NCBI GenBank assembly: GCA_023458595.1
Contig: JAEWYT010000088.1
Span: 1 to 64,000 of the forward strand
DNA from: Pseudomonadota bacterium
GTDB taxonomy: Bacteria > Pseudomonadota > Alphaproteobacteria > Rhizobiales > Tepidamorphaceae
Direction: 5' to 3'
Length of the DNA stretch: 64,000 nt
Below the pieces are notes generated by a model, which saw nothing but the letters and a program-made list of their open reading frames with translations, was not told the origin of the DNA and did not search any database. Shown here one piece after another: positions 7,867-16,810 of the stretch. Both the position numbers and the translations under genes were made by a program. Position 1 is the first letter of the stretch. Every line of letters starts with the position of its first letter.

Positions 7867-8841
7867 TCAGCGGACGTAGCCGAGCATCCGGGAGGCGGGC
7901 ACGAGCGCCATCCGGTCGGTCTTCTCGCCCTCGAGACGAAACGCCGCGGCCTGACGGCGCGCATCGGCGAGGCCGCGCCACCAGGGCGGCAACGCCGCCG
8001 GCGCGCGCGCAAGCAGGTAGAACGGCAGAACAGCCTCGAAAAGGTGCCAGCGCAGCCAGAGGCGCCGGCGCATGTCCGGCGAGACGTCCTTCATCCAGAT
8101 AAGGCGCCGGTTGCGGAAAAGACGGCGCTGGTAATCCGGCGGCTTGTCGAGGAAGCCGGAGGCGCCGCCCGCCGAAGCGGAGCCGACATGCCAGGCCCGC
8201 GCGGTCGGGCAATAGAGCGCCTTCCAGCCGCGATGCTGCATCCGGAACCAGAGGTCGAGATCCTCGTAGCCCGTGCCGAAGCGCTCGTCGTACCAGTAGC
8301 CGTGGACCTCGCGCATGTCGTCGAGCATGGCGCGGCGCATCAGCGGCATCGAGCCCGACACGCCGAATGCGTAGGTGTCCCCGTCCTCGGGCACCCAGCG
8401 GCCGCGAAGCTCGGGCGACACGAACAGGGCGCCGGCGCTCGGCCGCGGTTTGTCCGTGCGTTTGCCGTCGACCCAGGCATACTCCTTGCCGCCGACGACG
8501 CCTATCTCGGGATCCGCCTCGCCGCGCGCGACCACCGTCGAGACGTAGTCGGGGGCGAGCCAGACGTCGTTGCCGAGCGGCATGACCCAGTCACCGGCCG
8601 CCTCGGCGATGCCGGCGTTCATGCCGGCCGCGAAGCCCAGGTTCTCCGGCAGGCGGACCAGCCTGTCGGGCTCGCCGAGGGCCAGGCACTTCTCCAGCGA
8701 GCCGTCCTGCGAGGCGTTGTCGACCAGGATCAGCTCGATTTCGGGGTAATCCTGGCCCCGCACGGCCCGGCAGCAGTCGACGACGCGGTCGCCGCCATTC
8801 CAGTTCAGGAGAACGATGCTGACGCGCGGGCGGGTGATCAT
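7867..8841 (-). CDS. Glycosyltransferase family 2 (rhamnosyltransferase-like)
   Basis: A 324-residue GT-A enzyme. It has the N-terminal motif VSIVLLNWNGG, the nucleotide-sugar region ILVDNASQDGS, a divergent DXD-type site (LGNDVWLAPDY) and the acceptor region FGTGYEDLDLWFRMQHRGWK with the ED catalytic pair. The domain pattern fits the COG1216 rhamnosyltransferase/GT2 group, which works on the cytoplasmic face of the inner membrane. It faces away from cysD across about 240 bases. It probably adds a sugar to the surface polysaccharide made by the following locus; donor and acceptor cannot be read from the sequence. Confidence 0.85.
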   Translation of the reverse strand: MITRPRVSIVLLNWNGGDRVVDCCRAVRGQDYPEIELILVDNASQDGSLEKCLALGEPDRLVRLPENLGFAAGMNAGIAEAAGDWVMPLGNDVWLAPDYVSTVVARGEADPEIGVVGGKEYAWVDGKRTDKPRPSAGALFVSPELRGRWVPEDGDTYAFGVSGSMPLMRRAMLDDMREVHGYWYDERFGTGYEDLDLWFRMQHRGWKALYCPTARAWHVGSASAGGASGFLDKPPDYQRRLFRNRRLIWMKDVSPDMRRRLWLRWHLFEAVLPFYLLARAPAALPPWWRGLADARRQAAAFRLEGEKTDRMALVPASRMLGYVR

Positions 8842-9078
8842 GGAACGGGATACCCGGGAACCGCGGAATCACGATACCGTTTATGCTGCACTGCACAAAG
8901 GTCTTTTCTATGCGGGACGGCTTCGCTATAAGGCGCGGCGACGAAACCGCGCGGGCCGAGCGGAATGCGGCAGACGCCGGCTTCTGCCGGCGCATCTCGG
9001 TTCGACCGGCCGACGGTCCGGATGCCGGCGCCGCTCTCCAGAGCGCGCCGCTTCCCGTACGTAGCAAGAAGAGAAACC

Positions 9079-9873
9079 ATGAACCATCTCGACGAGCTCG
9101 AAGCCCAGAGCATCTACATCTTCCGCGAAGCCTTCAACCGCATCGACAACATCGCGATGCTGTGGAGCCTCGGCAAGGATTCCAACGTGATGCTGTGGCT
9201 CGCCCGCAAGGCGTTCTTCGGCCATGTACCCTTCCCGGTGATGCATGTCGACACCGGCAAGAAATTCAGGGAGATGTACGAGTTCCGCGATCGCTACGCC
9301 GCGGAGTGGAAGCTGAACTTCATCCGCGAGGAATGCCCGCCGGTCGAGGAGACCGACGAGACGCTGCCGCCCGCCGCCCGCTCGGCCGCCCGCAAGACGC
9401 TCGGCCTGAAGGCTGCGATCGAGAAGCACAAGTTCAACGCGCTCTTCGCCGGCATCCGCCGCGACGAGGAGGCGCTCAGGGCCAAGGAGCGCGTGTTCAG
9501 CCCGCGCGGCCAGACCGGCCAGTGGGACTACCGCGACCAGCCGCCGGAGTTCTGGGACCAGTACAAGACCGACTTCCCGCCCGGAACGCATATCCGCGTG
9601 CATCCGCTCCTGCACTGGACCGAGATCGACATCTGGCGGTACTCGGCGCGCGAGGGCATCCCGCTGATCTCGCTGTACTTCTCGAAGAACGGCAAGCGTT
9701 ACCGCTCGCTCGGCGACGAGGACATCACCTTCCCGGTCGACTCCGACGCCGTCACCGTCGAGGAGATCATCGAGGAGCTGATGACCACCAAGGTGTCCGA
9801 GCGCGCCGGCCGCGCCATGGACCACGAGGCCGAGGACTCCTTCGAGCGCCTGCGCGCCGAAGGCTACATGTAA
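9079..9873 (+). CDS. cysD: Sulfate adenylyltransferase subunit 2
   Basis: A 264-residue CysD. It has the PP-loop-type nucleotide motif SLGKDSNVML, HVDTGKKFREMYEFRD, GIRRDEEALRAKERVFS, and the C-terminal RSLGDEDITFPV and RAGRAMDHE segments typical of the family. With CysN it converts sulfate and ATP to APS. I set the start at 9079 (AAGAAGAG just upstream), giving MNHLDELEAQSIYIFREAFN, the usual N-terminus. cysNC follows after 19 bases. No cysH, cysI or cysJ gene is nearby, so the APS/PAPS made here may feed sulfotransferases rather than sulfite reduction (inference). Confidence 0.95.
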   Translation: MNHLDELEAQSIYIFREAFNRIDNIAMLWSLGKDSNVMLWLARKAFFGHVPFPVMHVDTGKKFREMYEFRDRYAAEWKLNFIREECPPVEETDETLPPAARSAARKTLGLKAAIEKHKFNALFAGIRRDEEALRAKERVFSPRGQTGQWDYRDQPPEFWDQYKTDFPPGTHIRVHPLLHWTEIDIWRYSAREGIPLISLYFSKNGKRYRSLGDEDITFPVDSDAVTVEEIIEELMTTKVSERAGRAMDHEAEDSFERLRAEGYM

Positions 9874-9892
9874 GCCCGCCCGTCGAACCGAT

Positions 9893-11821
9893 ATGACCGA
9901 AAGCCACGCCATGAACGCTGGTCCGATCTCCAAGTCCGCCGCCGCCAGCCGCGCCTCGGCCCGGCAGCTCCTGCGCATCGTCATCGTCGGCCATGTCGAC
10001 CACGGCAAGTCGACGCTGGTCGGCCGCCTGTTCCACGACACCGGCTCGCTGCCGGAGGGCAAGTACGAGGCGATCCGCAAGATGTGCGAGCGCCGCGGCA
10101 TGCCGTTCGAATGGGCGTTCCTGATGGACGCCATGCAGGCGGAGCGCGACCAGGGCATTACCATCGACACCGCGCAGATCTGGTTCAAGACCGAGAAGCG
10201 CGACTACACGATCATCGACGCGCCGGGCCACAAGGAGTTCCTGAAGAACATGATCACCGGCGCGGCCCAGTCCGACGCCGCCGTCCTTGTGATCGACGCG
10301 ACCGAGGGCGTGCAGGAGCAATCGCGCCGGCACGGCTACCTGCTCCATCTGCTGGGCGTGCGCCAGATCGCCGTCGCGGTGAACAAGATGGACGCGGTCG
10401 GCTACCGCGAGGACGTGTTCGCCCAGATCGAGACCGAATACCGCGCCTATCTCGCCTCGATCGGCGTGACGCCGACCTTCGTCGTGCCGGTCTCGGCGCG
10501 CGAGGGCGACAACATCGCCAACCGCTCGGCCAACATGCCCTGGTACGACGGCCCGACCGTCGTGGGCGCGCTCGATTCGTTCCAGCTGCCGGCCGCCCAT
10601 CTCGACCGGCCCCTGCGCTTCCCCGTCCAGGACGTCTACAAGTTCGACGACCGCCGCATCCTGGCCGGGCGCATCGAGTCCGGCCGCCTGCACGTCGGCG
10701 ACGAGCTTATCTTCTCGCCGTCCAACAAGACCGCGCGGGTCAGGTCGATCGAGGTCTGGCCGGAGCCGGCAAGCGCCGATGCCCGGCCGCAGACCGTCGG
10801 CGCCGGCCAGTGCGTCGGCATAACGCTCGACGAGCAACTCTTCATCGAGCGCGGCGACCTGGCCTCGCACACGACCAACCCACCGATCGAAACGGAGGTC
10901 TTCCGCGCCAGGATCTTCTGGCTCGGCCGCGAGCCGCTCGAAAAGGGCAAGACCTACAAGATGAAGATCGGCACCGGCGAGGCGCGCGTAACGGTGCAGG
11001 AGATCGAGCACGTGCTCGACACGACCGACCTGTCGTCTTCGACGACGTCGAAAGTCGACCGCAACCAGGTCGGCGAGGTGGTGCTGCGCTCGCGCCGCAT
11101 GCTGGCGCTCGACGAGCACTCCCGCAACGGCCGAACCGGCCGCTTCGTGCTGATCGACGGCTACGACATCGCCGGCGGCGGCATCATCTCGATGGAGGGC
11201 TACGCCGACCAGCGCCAGCTCGTCACGCAGCGGGCCAAGAACATCACCCGCGTCGAGCACGGCGTGCCGACCGACGAGCGCGAGCGCCAGAACGGCCACA
11301 AGGGCGGCATCCTATGGTTCACCGGCCTTTCGGGCGCGGGCAAGTCGACGCTCGCCACCAAGCTGGAACGGGCGCTGTTCGACAAGGGCTACCAGACCTA
11401 CGTGCTCGACGGCGACAACATCCGCTTCGGCCTCAACGCCAATCTCGGCTTCTCGCCGGAGGAGCGGGCGGAGAACATCCGCCGCGTCGGCGAGGTGGCG
11501 GCCCTGTTCTCGCGGGCCGGCATGGTGGCGATCACCGCCTTCATCTCGCCCTACCGGTCCGACCGCGACCGGGCGCGGGCGGCGGCGAGCGAGCACTTCC
11601 ACGAAATCTACATCAAGGCCGACCTCGAAACCTGCGAGCAGCGCGACCCGAAGGGGCTCTACGCCAAGGCCCGCAGCGGCGAGATCAAGGAGTTCACCGG
11701 CATCTCGGCGCCCTACGAGGCGCCGGACGGCGCCGAACTGGTCATCGACACGGGCAAGCTGTCGGTCGAACAGGCCCTTGAAGAACTGCTCGGATACGTG
11801 GAAAAGACGTTCCGCAGCTAA
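9893..11821 (+). CDS. cysNC: Fused sulfate adenylyltransferase subunit 1 / APS kinase
   Basis: A 642-residue bifunctional protein. Residues about 25-450 are the GTPase subunit CysN, with GHVDHGKST (G1), DRDQGITID-type switch I (ERDQGITIDTAQ), DAPGHKEF (G3) and NKMD (G4). Residues about 465-642 are APS kinase CysC, with GLSGAGKST (P-loop, about 478-486), the DGDNIRFGLN substrate segment and FISPYRSDRD. The fusion makes PAPS from sulfate, ATP and GTP, as in rhizobial NodPQ-type enzymes. The ATG at 9893 lacks a clear ribosome site; ATG 9911 is possible. It pairs with cysD and leads the polysaccharide locus. Confidence 0.95.
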   Translation: MTESHAMNAGPISKSAAASRASARQLLRIVIVGHVDHGKSTLVGRLFHDTGSLPEGKYEAIRKMCERRGMPFEWAFLMDAMQAERDQGITIDTAQIWFKTEKRDYTIIDAPGHKEFLKNMITGAAQSDAAVLVIDATEGVQEQSRRHGYLLHLLGVRQIAVAVNKMDAVGYREDVFAQIETEYRAYLASIGVTPTFVVPVSAREGDNIANRSANMPWYDGPTVVGALDSFQLPAAHLDRPLRFPVQDVYKFDDRRILAGRIESGRLHVGDELIFSPSNKTARVRSIEVWPEPASADARPQTVGAGQCVGITLDEQLFIERGDLASHTTNPPIETEVFRARIFWLGREPLEKGKTYKMKIGTGEARVTVQEIEHVLDTTDLSSSTTSKVDRNQVGEVVLRSRRMLALDEHSRNGRTGRFVLIDGYDIAGGGIISMEGYADQRQLVTQRAKNITRVEHGVPTDERERQNGHKGGILWFTGLSGAGKSTLATKLERALFDKGYQTYVLDGDNIRFGLNANLGFSPEERAENIRRVGEVAALFSRAGMVAITAFISPYRSDRDRARAAASEHFHEIYIKADLETCEQRDPKGLYAKARSGEIKEFTGISAPYEAPDGAELVIDTGKLSVEQALEELLGYVEKTFRS

Positions 11822-11902
11822 CCGGCGCAAGGAGTCCGGCCCCGGCATGCGGCCGGCCGGCGCGGGATAGCCGCGCCGCCGGCATCGCCGCTGGGACTTC
11901 GA

Positions 11903-13336
11903 ATGGTCTTTTCGTCGATCGAGTTCCTGATCTTCTTCCTGCCGGCCTCGATCGGCCTCTATTTCGCCGTTCCCCGCGGTGCGCGCAACGCCGTCCTCCT
12001 GCTCGCCAGCTTCGTCTTCTACCTTTGGGGATCGGGCGCGCTCGTTCTCGTCCTCGTCCTCTCGATCGTCCTGAACCATGCGTTCGGCGCGGTCGTCGCC
12101 CGGGCGCGCGCGTCCGGAGACGGGCGGCTGAGAGCGATCGGAATCGCGGGCGCCGTCATCTCCAACGTGGCGATCCTCGGCTACTTCAAATATGCCAACT
12201 TCATCGTCGACCAGTTCAACGATGTCGGCGCGATGGCCGGGCTCGGCACCATCGCCTGGGACGGCGTGATCCTGCCGATCGGCATCTCGTTCTACACCTT
12301 CCAGGCGATGTCCTACGTGTTCGACGTGGCGCGCGGAACGGCACAGCCGGCGCGGCGGTTCCTGGACTTCGCGCTCTACGTGACGATGTTCCCGCAGCTC
12401 GTCGCGGGGCCGATCGTGCGATACGCGACGATCGCCGGCGAACTGGTGGAGCGACGCACGCGTTTCGACGATTTCGCGGAAGGCGCGCAGCGCTTCGCGC
12501 TCGGACTGGTGAAGAAGGTGGTCGTCGCCGACAGCGTCGCCCCGATCGCCGACGCGGCCTTCGCCACGTCAGGCGGCGACCTGACCTTCTCCGGCGCCTG
12601 GATCGGGCTCGTCGCCTACACGATCCAGATCTATTTCGACTTCTCCGGCTATTCCGACATGGCGATCGGGCTCGGCCGCGTTCTCGGCTTCCATTTCCCG
12701 GAAAACTTCGACCGGCCCTATTCGGCGCATTCGATCACCGAGTTCTGGCGACGCTGGCACATGAGCCTGTCGAGCTGGTTCCGCGACTATCTCTACATCC
12801 CCCTCGGCGGCAACCGCGGCGGCGCCCTGCGCACATACGCCAACCTGTGGATCGTGTTCCTGGTCACCGGCCTCTGGCACGGCGCCGCCTGGACCTTCGT
12901 GCTCTGGGGGGCGTGGCACGGGTTCCTGCTCGTCGTCGAGCGGGCGACGGGCTGGCGCGAGCGCACGGTGACGTCGCTGCCGGCGGTGATGGGCGTCCGT
13001 GCGCTGACACTCCTCCTGGTGATGGCCGGCTGGGTCGTGTTCCGCGCGCCCGATCTCGGCTCGGCGCTCGGCTACTACGCGGCGCTGGCGACCCCCGATT
13101 TCATCGGTCTTCCCGACGAGGTGGCACGGGCGGCGACTCACCGGGCGACGACTGTGCTCGCGCTGGCTGCGCTCGTCTTCGCGCTGCCGCGCGCCTTTCG
13201 CATGCCCGACCTCCTGCTGCGCGAGGGAATCCCGGGCGTCGCGAGCCGCGTCGCGGTCGTCGGGGCGGGCTACCTCTACGCCCTGACGCTGGTGATCGCC
13301 GGCGCCTTCACGTCCTTCATATACTTCCAGTTCTAG
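11903..13336 (+). CDS. MBOAT O-acyltransferase (AlgI-like)
   Basis: A 477-residue polytopic membrane protein beginning MVFSSIEFLIFFLPASIGLYFAV, the classic AlgI/DltB-family start. It contains FWRRWHMSLSSWFRDYLYIPLGGNR and the catalytic-histidine motif GLWHGAAWTFVLWGAWHG (His near residue 326). Such proteins carry acetyl or other acyl groups across the inner membrane for polysaccharide modification. The next gene, 9 bases on, is an AlgJ/AlgX-like partner, the usual two-part O-acetylation system. It lies between PAPS synthesis and dTDP-rhamnose genes, so the acceptor is probably the same surface polymer. Confidence 0.9.
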   Translation: MVFSSIEFLIFFLPASIGLYFAVPRGARNAVLLLASFVFYLWGSGALVLVLVLSIVLNHAFGAVVARARASGDGRLRAIGIAGAVISNVAILGYFKYANFIVDQFNDVGAMAGLGTIAWDGVILPIGISFYTFQAMSYVFDVARGTAQPARRFLDFALYVTMFPQLVAGPIVRYATIAGELVERRTRFDDFAEGAQRFALGLVKKVVVADSVAPIADAAFATSGGDLTFSGAWIGLVAYTIQIYFDFSGYSDMAIGLGRVLGFHFPENFDRPYSAHSITEFWRRWHMSLSSWFRDYLYIPLGGNRGGALRTYANLWIVFLVTGLWHGAAWTFVLWGAWHGFLLVVERATGWRERTVTSLPAVMGVRALTLLLVMAGWVVFRAPDLGSALGYYAALATPDFIGLPDEVARAATHRATTVLALAALVFALPRAFRMPDLLLREGIPGVASRVAVVGAGYLYALTLVIAGAFTSFIYFQF

Positions 13337-13345
13337 GGGCGAGGG

Positions 13346-14494
13346 ATGCGCGGCTACGAGAAGATCCTGGTCTCGCTGACGGTGGCCCTGCCGCTCGCGG
13401 CCCTGTTTCTCGCTGCGCCGCTCCTGCGGCCGGACACGAGCGATCTCAACCGCTTTCCCGTGCCTTTCCCGCGGGTCGGCGCGCACGACCTCCTGAACGG
13501 GGACGCCTATGCGGCCGTCGGGGCATGGCTTCGCGACCGCGTGCCGCTGCGCCGGGAGGTGCGCAAGCTCGACGCGCGGATCGACAACGGGATCTTCGGC
13601 GACCTCGACAACGTCCTGCTTCTGCCCGGGCGGGAGGGCTGGGTGTTCTTCGAGCCGGCGATCAGCCGCGGCCTCGATCCGGACTACGATCCCGCCAACC
13701 AGCGGGCGGGGATCCTGCGGCTCAAGGAAATCGTCGAATCCGCCGGAAAGCAGTTCCTGTTCGCGGTCGCGCCGCACAAGCCGACGATCTATTCCGACCA
13801 TCTCGACGAGCGCGACCGGCGCCGCCAGTCGATCGTCCGGGAAAGGCTCGAGCGGTTCCGCGACCTGATGCGCCGCGAGCCGGTCGAAGGGTTCGTCGAT
13901 GCGTGGGACGAGCTGGAATCCGCGGCGCGGGCGTCGCCGGTGCCGTTGTACTACCCGCACGACACGCACTGGAACGCCCTCGGCGCGGCGGCAATGACCC
14001 GGACGCTCGTGGAGCATCTCGCGCCGGGGCTGACCGCCTCCCTGGAAGCCGTCCGGCGCAAGCCGCGCGTCGTCAGGCCCGACCTGATGATCTATTCCGG
14101 GCTCGCCGAGGGCGAACCGGTCGACACGTGGACCTTCAGGCGGCCCGGGGTTCGCGCAAGAAGGGCCGAAGCCGAGCGCCACGGCAGGGCCCCGACCGTC
14201 CAATACAGGGCGACGGCCCCGGGCGACGTGAAGCTGCTGCCGAAAATCGCGGTGATCTGCGATTCCTACGGCACCGCCATGCGACCGTCCTTCGTGCTGT
14301 TCTTCCGGTCGGCCACGTTCATTCCGACCGTTTCTCTGCCGACAAAACTGGCCCGCCGGGCGCTGGCGGAGGCCGATATCGTGCTGTTTCTGCGGGTTGA
14401 ACGCCTCTTTTGGCAGACGAGCGCGGAATCCCCCTTCGCGGAGGACAGCGACAAGGTGCTGAAGCTGCTCTCGACCATGACGGGGCGGCCGTAG
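13346..14494 (+). CDS. AlgJ/AlgX-like SGNH-type polysaccharide O-acetyltransferase
   Basis: A 382-residue protein with one N-terminal membrane helix (about 8-28) and a periplasmic AlgX/AlgJ N-domain fold. Visible landmarks are GWVFFEPAISRGLDPDY, VAPHKPTIYSDHLD, the catalytic YYPHDTHWNALGA (Asp-x-His) at about residues 208-220, and the serine motif AVICDSYGTAMRP (about 310-322). These fit the DxH and Ser of SGNH-like acetyltransferases. It directly follows the MBOAT gene and would transfer the acyl group to the polymer in the periplasm. The transferred group is assumed to be acetyl from the family. Confidence 0.85.
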   Translation: MRGYEKILVSLTVALPLAALFLAAPLLRPDTSDLNRFPVPFPRVGAHDLLNGDAYAAVGAWLRDRVPLRREVRKLDARIDNGIFGDLDNVLLLPGREGWVFFEPAISRGLDPDYDPANQRAGILRLKEIVESAGKQFLFAVAPHKPTIYSDHLDERDRRRQSIVRERLERFRDLMRREPVEGFVDAWDELESAARASPVPLYYPHDTHWNALGAAAMTRTLVEHLAPGLTASLEAVRRKPRVVRPDLMIYSGLAEGEPVDTWTFRRPGVRARRAEAERHGRAPTVQYRATAPGDVKLLPKIAVICDSYGTAMRPSFVLFFRSATFIPTVSLPTKLARRALAEADIVLFLRVERLFWQTSAESPFAEDSDKVLKLLSTMTGRP

Positions 14495-14653
14495 GCGCCG
14501 GCGGGCCGGTTTGACTGACAGGGCTTCAGCGGCTAGTGGAAGCGCGGCGTCGGCGCCCTCCATTTCGGTCGCCCGCGCCGGCCACCCGATCACCCCACTG
14601 CAAGGGCGGGCGGCCCGGGCCGGCATCATTCCTTCAGGACATAAGAGCTGCAG

Positions 14654-15529
14654 ATGAAGGGTATCATTCTCGCGGGCGGCAGCGGCACTCGTCTGCATCC
14701 GCTGACCATTTCGATGAGCAAGCAGCTCCTCCCGGTCTACGACAAGCCGATGATCTACTATCCGCTGTCGGTCCTGATGCTGGCCGGCATCCGCCAGATC
14801 CTGATCATCTCGACGCCGGAGCACCTGCCGCTCTACGAGGGGCTGCTCGGCGACGGCGGCAAATGGGGTCTCGAGCTCTCCTATGCGGTGCAGCCGAAGC
14901 CGGAAGGCCTCGCGCAGGCCTTCATCATCGGCGCCGCCTTCATCGGCGCGGAGCGCTGCGCGCTGATCCTCGGCGACAACATCTTCTACGGCCACGGCCT
15001 GCAGGACCAGCTCGAGCAGGCTTCGAGGCGAACCGAAGGGGCGACGGTGTTCGCCTACCAGGTCGTCGATCCGCAGCGCTACGGCGTGATCGAGTTCGAC
15101 CGCGACGGCAAGGCGCTGTCGATCGAGGAGAAGCCGAAGGCGCCGCGCTCCGACTGGGCGGTGACCGGGCTCTATTTCTACGACAACGACGTGGTCGAGA
15201 TCGCCCGCGGCGTGAAGCCCTCGGCGCGCGGGGAACTGGAGATCACCACGGTCAACCAGACCTATCTCGAACGCGGCAAGCTGCAGGTGGAGCGCCTCGG
15301 GCGCGGCTATGCCTGGCTCGACACCGGAACCCACGACGCCCTGCACGAGGCGGCCTCCTTCATCCAGACCATCGAGCGCCGGCAGGGCCTGAAGATCGCC
15401 TGCCCCGAGGAGATCGCCTTCTTCAAGGGCTATATCGGCCTCGACGCGCTGATCGAGGCCGGCGAGCAGCTCGGCAAGACCGAGTACGGCCAGTATCTGC
15501 TGCGCATCGGCGGACGAGCCGGGAAATGA
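14654..15529 (+). CDS. rfbA: Glucose-1-phosphate thymidylyltransferase
   Basis: A 291-residue RmlA/RfbA, the full family length. It has MKGIILAGGSGTRLHPLT, KQLLPVYDKPMIYYPLSVLM, LGDNIFYGHGL and the C-terminal ARGYAWLDTGTHDALHEA. It makes dTDP-glucose from dTTP and glucose-1-phosphate, the first step to dTDP-L-rhamnose. AAGAG precedes the ATG. Its stop overlaps the start of the next glycosyltransferase gene (ATGA). rfbB and rfbC lie a few kilobases on, on the other strand; rfbD is not in the window. Confidence 0.95.
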   Translation: MKGIILAGGSGTRLHPLTISMSKQLLPVYDKPMIYYPLSVLMLAGIRQILIISTPEHLPLYEGLLGDGGKWGLELSYAVQPKPEGLAQAFIIGAAFIGAERCALILGDNIFYGHGLQDQLEQASRRTEGATVFAYQVVDPQRYGVIEFDRDGKALSIEEKPKAPRSDWAVTGLYFYDNDVVEIARGVKPSARGELEITTVNQTYLERGKLQVERLGRGYAWLDTGTHDALHEAASFIQTIERRQGLKIACPEEIAFFKGYIGLDALIEAGEQLGKTEYGQYLLRIGGRAGK

Positions 15530-16773
15530 GGGTCGTCGAGAAGCTCCAGAGGCTGCCGGCCTACGTGCAGCGCTACGGCTGGTCGACCGCGTGGAACCGC
15601 GGCCGCGGCGAGCTCGGCAAGATGATCCCGGGCAAGCTCGGCCGGACGATCGGCGGCGGCTACGGCGGCTTCAAGCTGATCGACCGGTTCGAGGCGAATC
15701 TCGGCGAGGAGCAGGGAACCGGCGATCCCGCCGTCGTCACGGCGGCGCCGCGCGACTCGATCACCTGGGTGATCCCCGACTTCGCCGCCGGTTCGGGCGG
15801 TCACACGACGATCCTGCGCATCGTGCGCGGCCTCGAACTGCTCGGCTGGAAGAACCAGACGATCGTCATCAAGGAGCCCTACCGCTGGCTGCGCGTGGAG
15901 GAGGCGGTCGAGTCGATCCGCAAGCACTTCACGCCGCTTCAGCACACCAGCGTCGTGCTCGGCGCCAGGAACATCCCGCCGAGCCGCTTCCTGATCGCGA
16001 CGGGATGGCAGACCGCCTACTGGGTGGCGAAATACAGGGACGCGGCCCACAAGATCTATTTCGTGCAGGATTTCGAGCCGTATTTCTATCCGGTCGGCGC
16101 CGAGAACACCCTGGCGGAGGGAACCTACCGGCTCGGCCTCGACGCGATCACCGCCGGCGACTGGCTGAAGGACAAGCTGTCGAGCGAGTACGGCATGAAG
16201 GCGCAGGCGATCTCGTTCTCCTGCGACCACGACATCTACAAGCCGGCGCCGCGGCGGCCGTCCGAGTACGCCAAGCAGGTGTTCTTCTATTCGCGCCCGG
16301 CGACGCCCAGGCGCGCGTTCGAGCTCGGCGCGCTGGCTCTGAAACGGGTCTGCGAGCAGCGGGGAGACACCGCCGCGCTGCTGGCGGGCTGGAACCTCGA
16401 CTATTTCGATATCCCGTTCCCGCATGTCGACGCCGGGGTGGTGCCGCCGGCCAGGCTCGCCGACATGATCAGCCAGTCGGAAGCCTCGCTCGTGCTGTCG
16501 CTCACCAACCTGTCGCTGATGCCGCTGGAAGTACTGTCCTGCGACTGCCCGCTGGTCGTCAACCGGGGTCCCAACAACGAATGGCTGATCGACGAATCCG
16601 TCTCGTGGTACTGCGATCTGACCGTCGACAGTATCACCGAGACGCTGATGAAGGTCCTCGACGGCGGACCGGAGGTCGAGGCGCGGCGCAGGAAGGGCCT
16701 CGAGCTCAGCCGGTCCACCTCGTGGGACAACGAGTTCAGGAAGTTCAGTTCCTATCTCGAGGCCTACGAATGA
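15526..16773 (+). CDS. WsaF-like rhamnosyltransferase
   Basis: A 415-residue GT-B glycosyltransferase. The segment ITWVIPDFAAGSGGHTTILR (about residues 80-100) is characteristic of the WsaF rhamnosyltransferase group. The C-terminal half holds IYFVQDFEPYFYPVGAENTLA and the donor-binding region SLTNLSLMPLEVLSCDCPLV. Its ATG overlaps the rfbA stop by 4 bases, so translation is probably coupled. This links it to dTDP-rhamnose use. The linkage formed is unknown. Confidence 0.82.
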   Translation: MRVVEKLQRLPAYVQRYGWSTAWNRGRGELGKMIPGKLGRTIGGGYGGFKLIDRFEANLGEEQGTGDPAVVTAAPRDSITWVIPDFAAGSGGHTTILRIVRGLELLGWKNQTIVIKEPYRWLRVEEAVESIRKHFTPLQHTSVVLGARNIPPSRFLIATGWQTAYWVAKYRDAAHKIYFVQDFEPYFYPVGAENTLAEGTYRLGLDAITAGDWLKDKLSSEYGMKAQAISFSCDHDIYKPAPRRPSEYAKQVFFYSRPATPRRAFELGALALKRVCEQRGDTAALLAGWNLDYFDIPFPHVDAGVVPPARLADMISQSEASLVLSLTNLSLMPLEVLSCDCPLVVNRGPNNEWLIDESVSWYCDLTVDSITETLMKVLDGGPEVEARRRKGLELSRSTSWDNEFRKFSSYLEAYE

Positions 16774-16810
16774 CCCGGGACCGAAGCCGGGCCGGCGAGG
16801 GGCCGGACCG

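Noticed and set aside
12569..15346. Very long open frame on the minus strand across the MBOAT, AlgJ-like and rfbA genes
   Set aside because: It is antisense to three genes with clear motifs. In high-GC DNA, stop codons are rare in shadow frames. The translation is rich in Arg, Asp, Glu and His with no recognisable domain.
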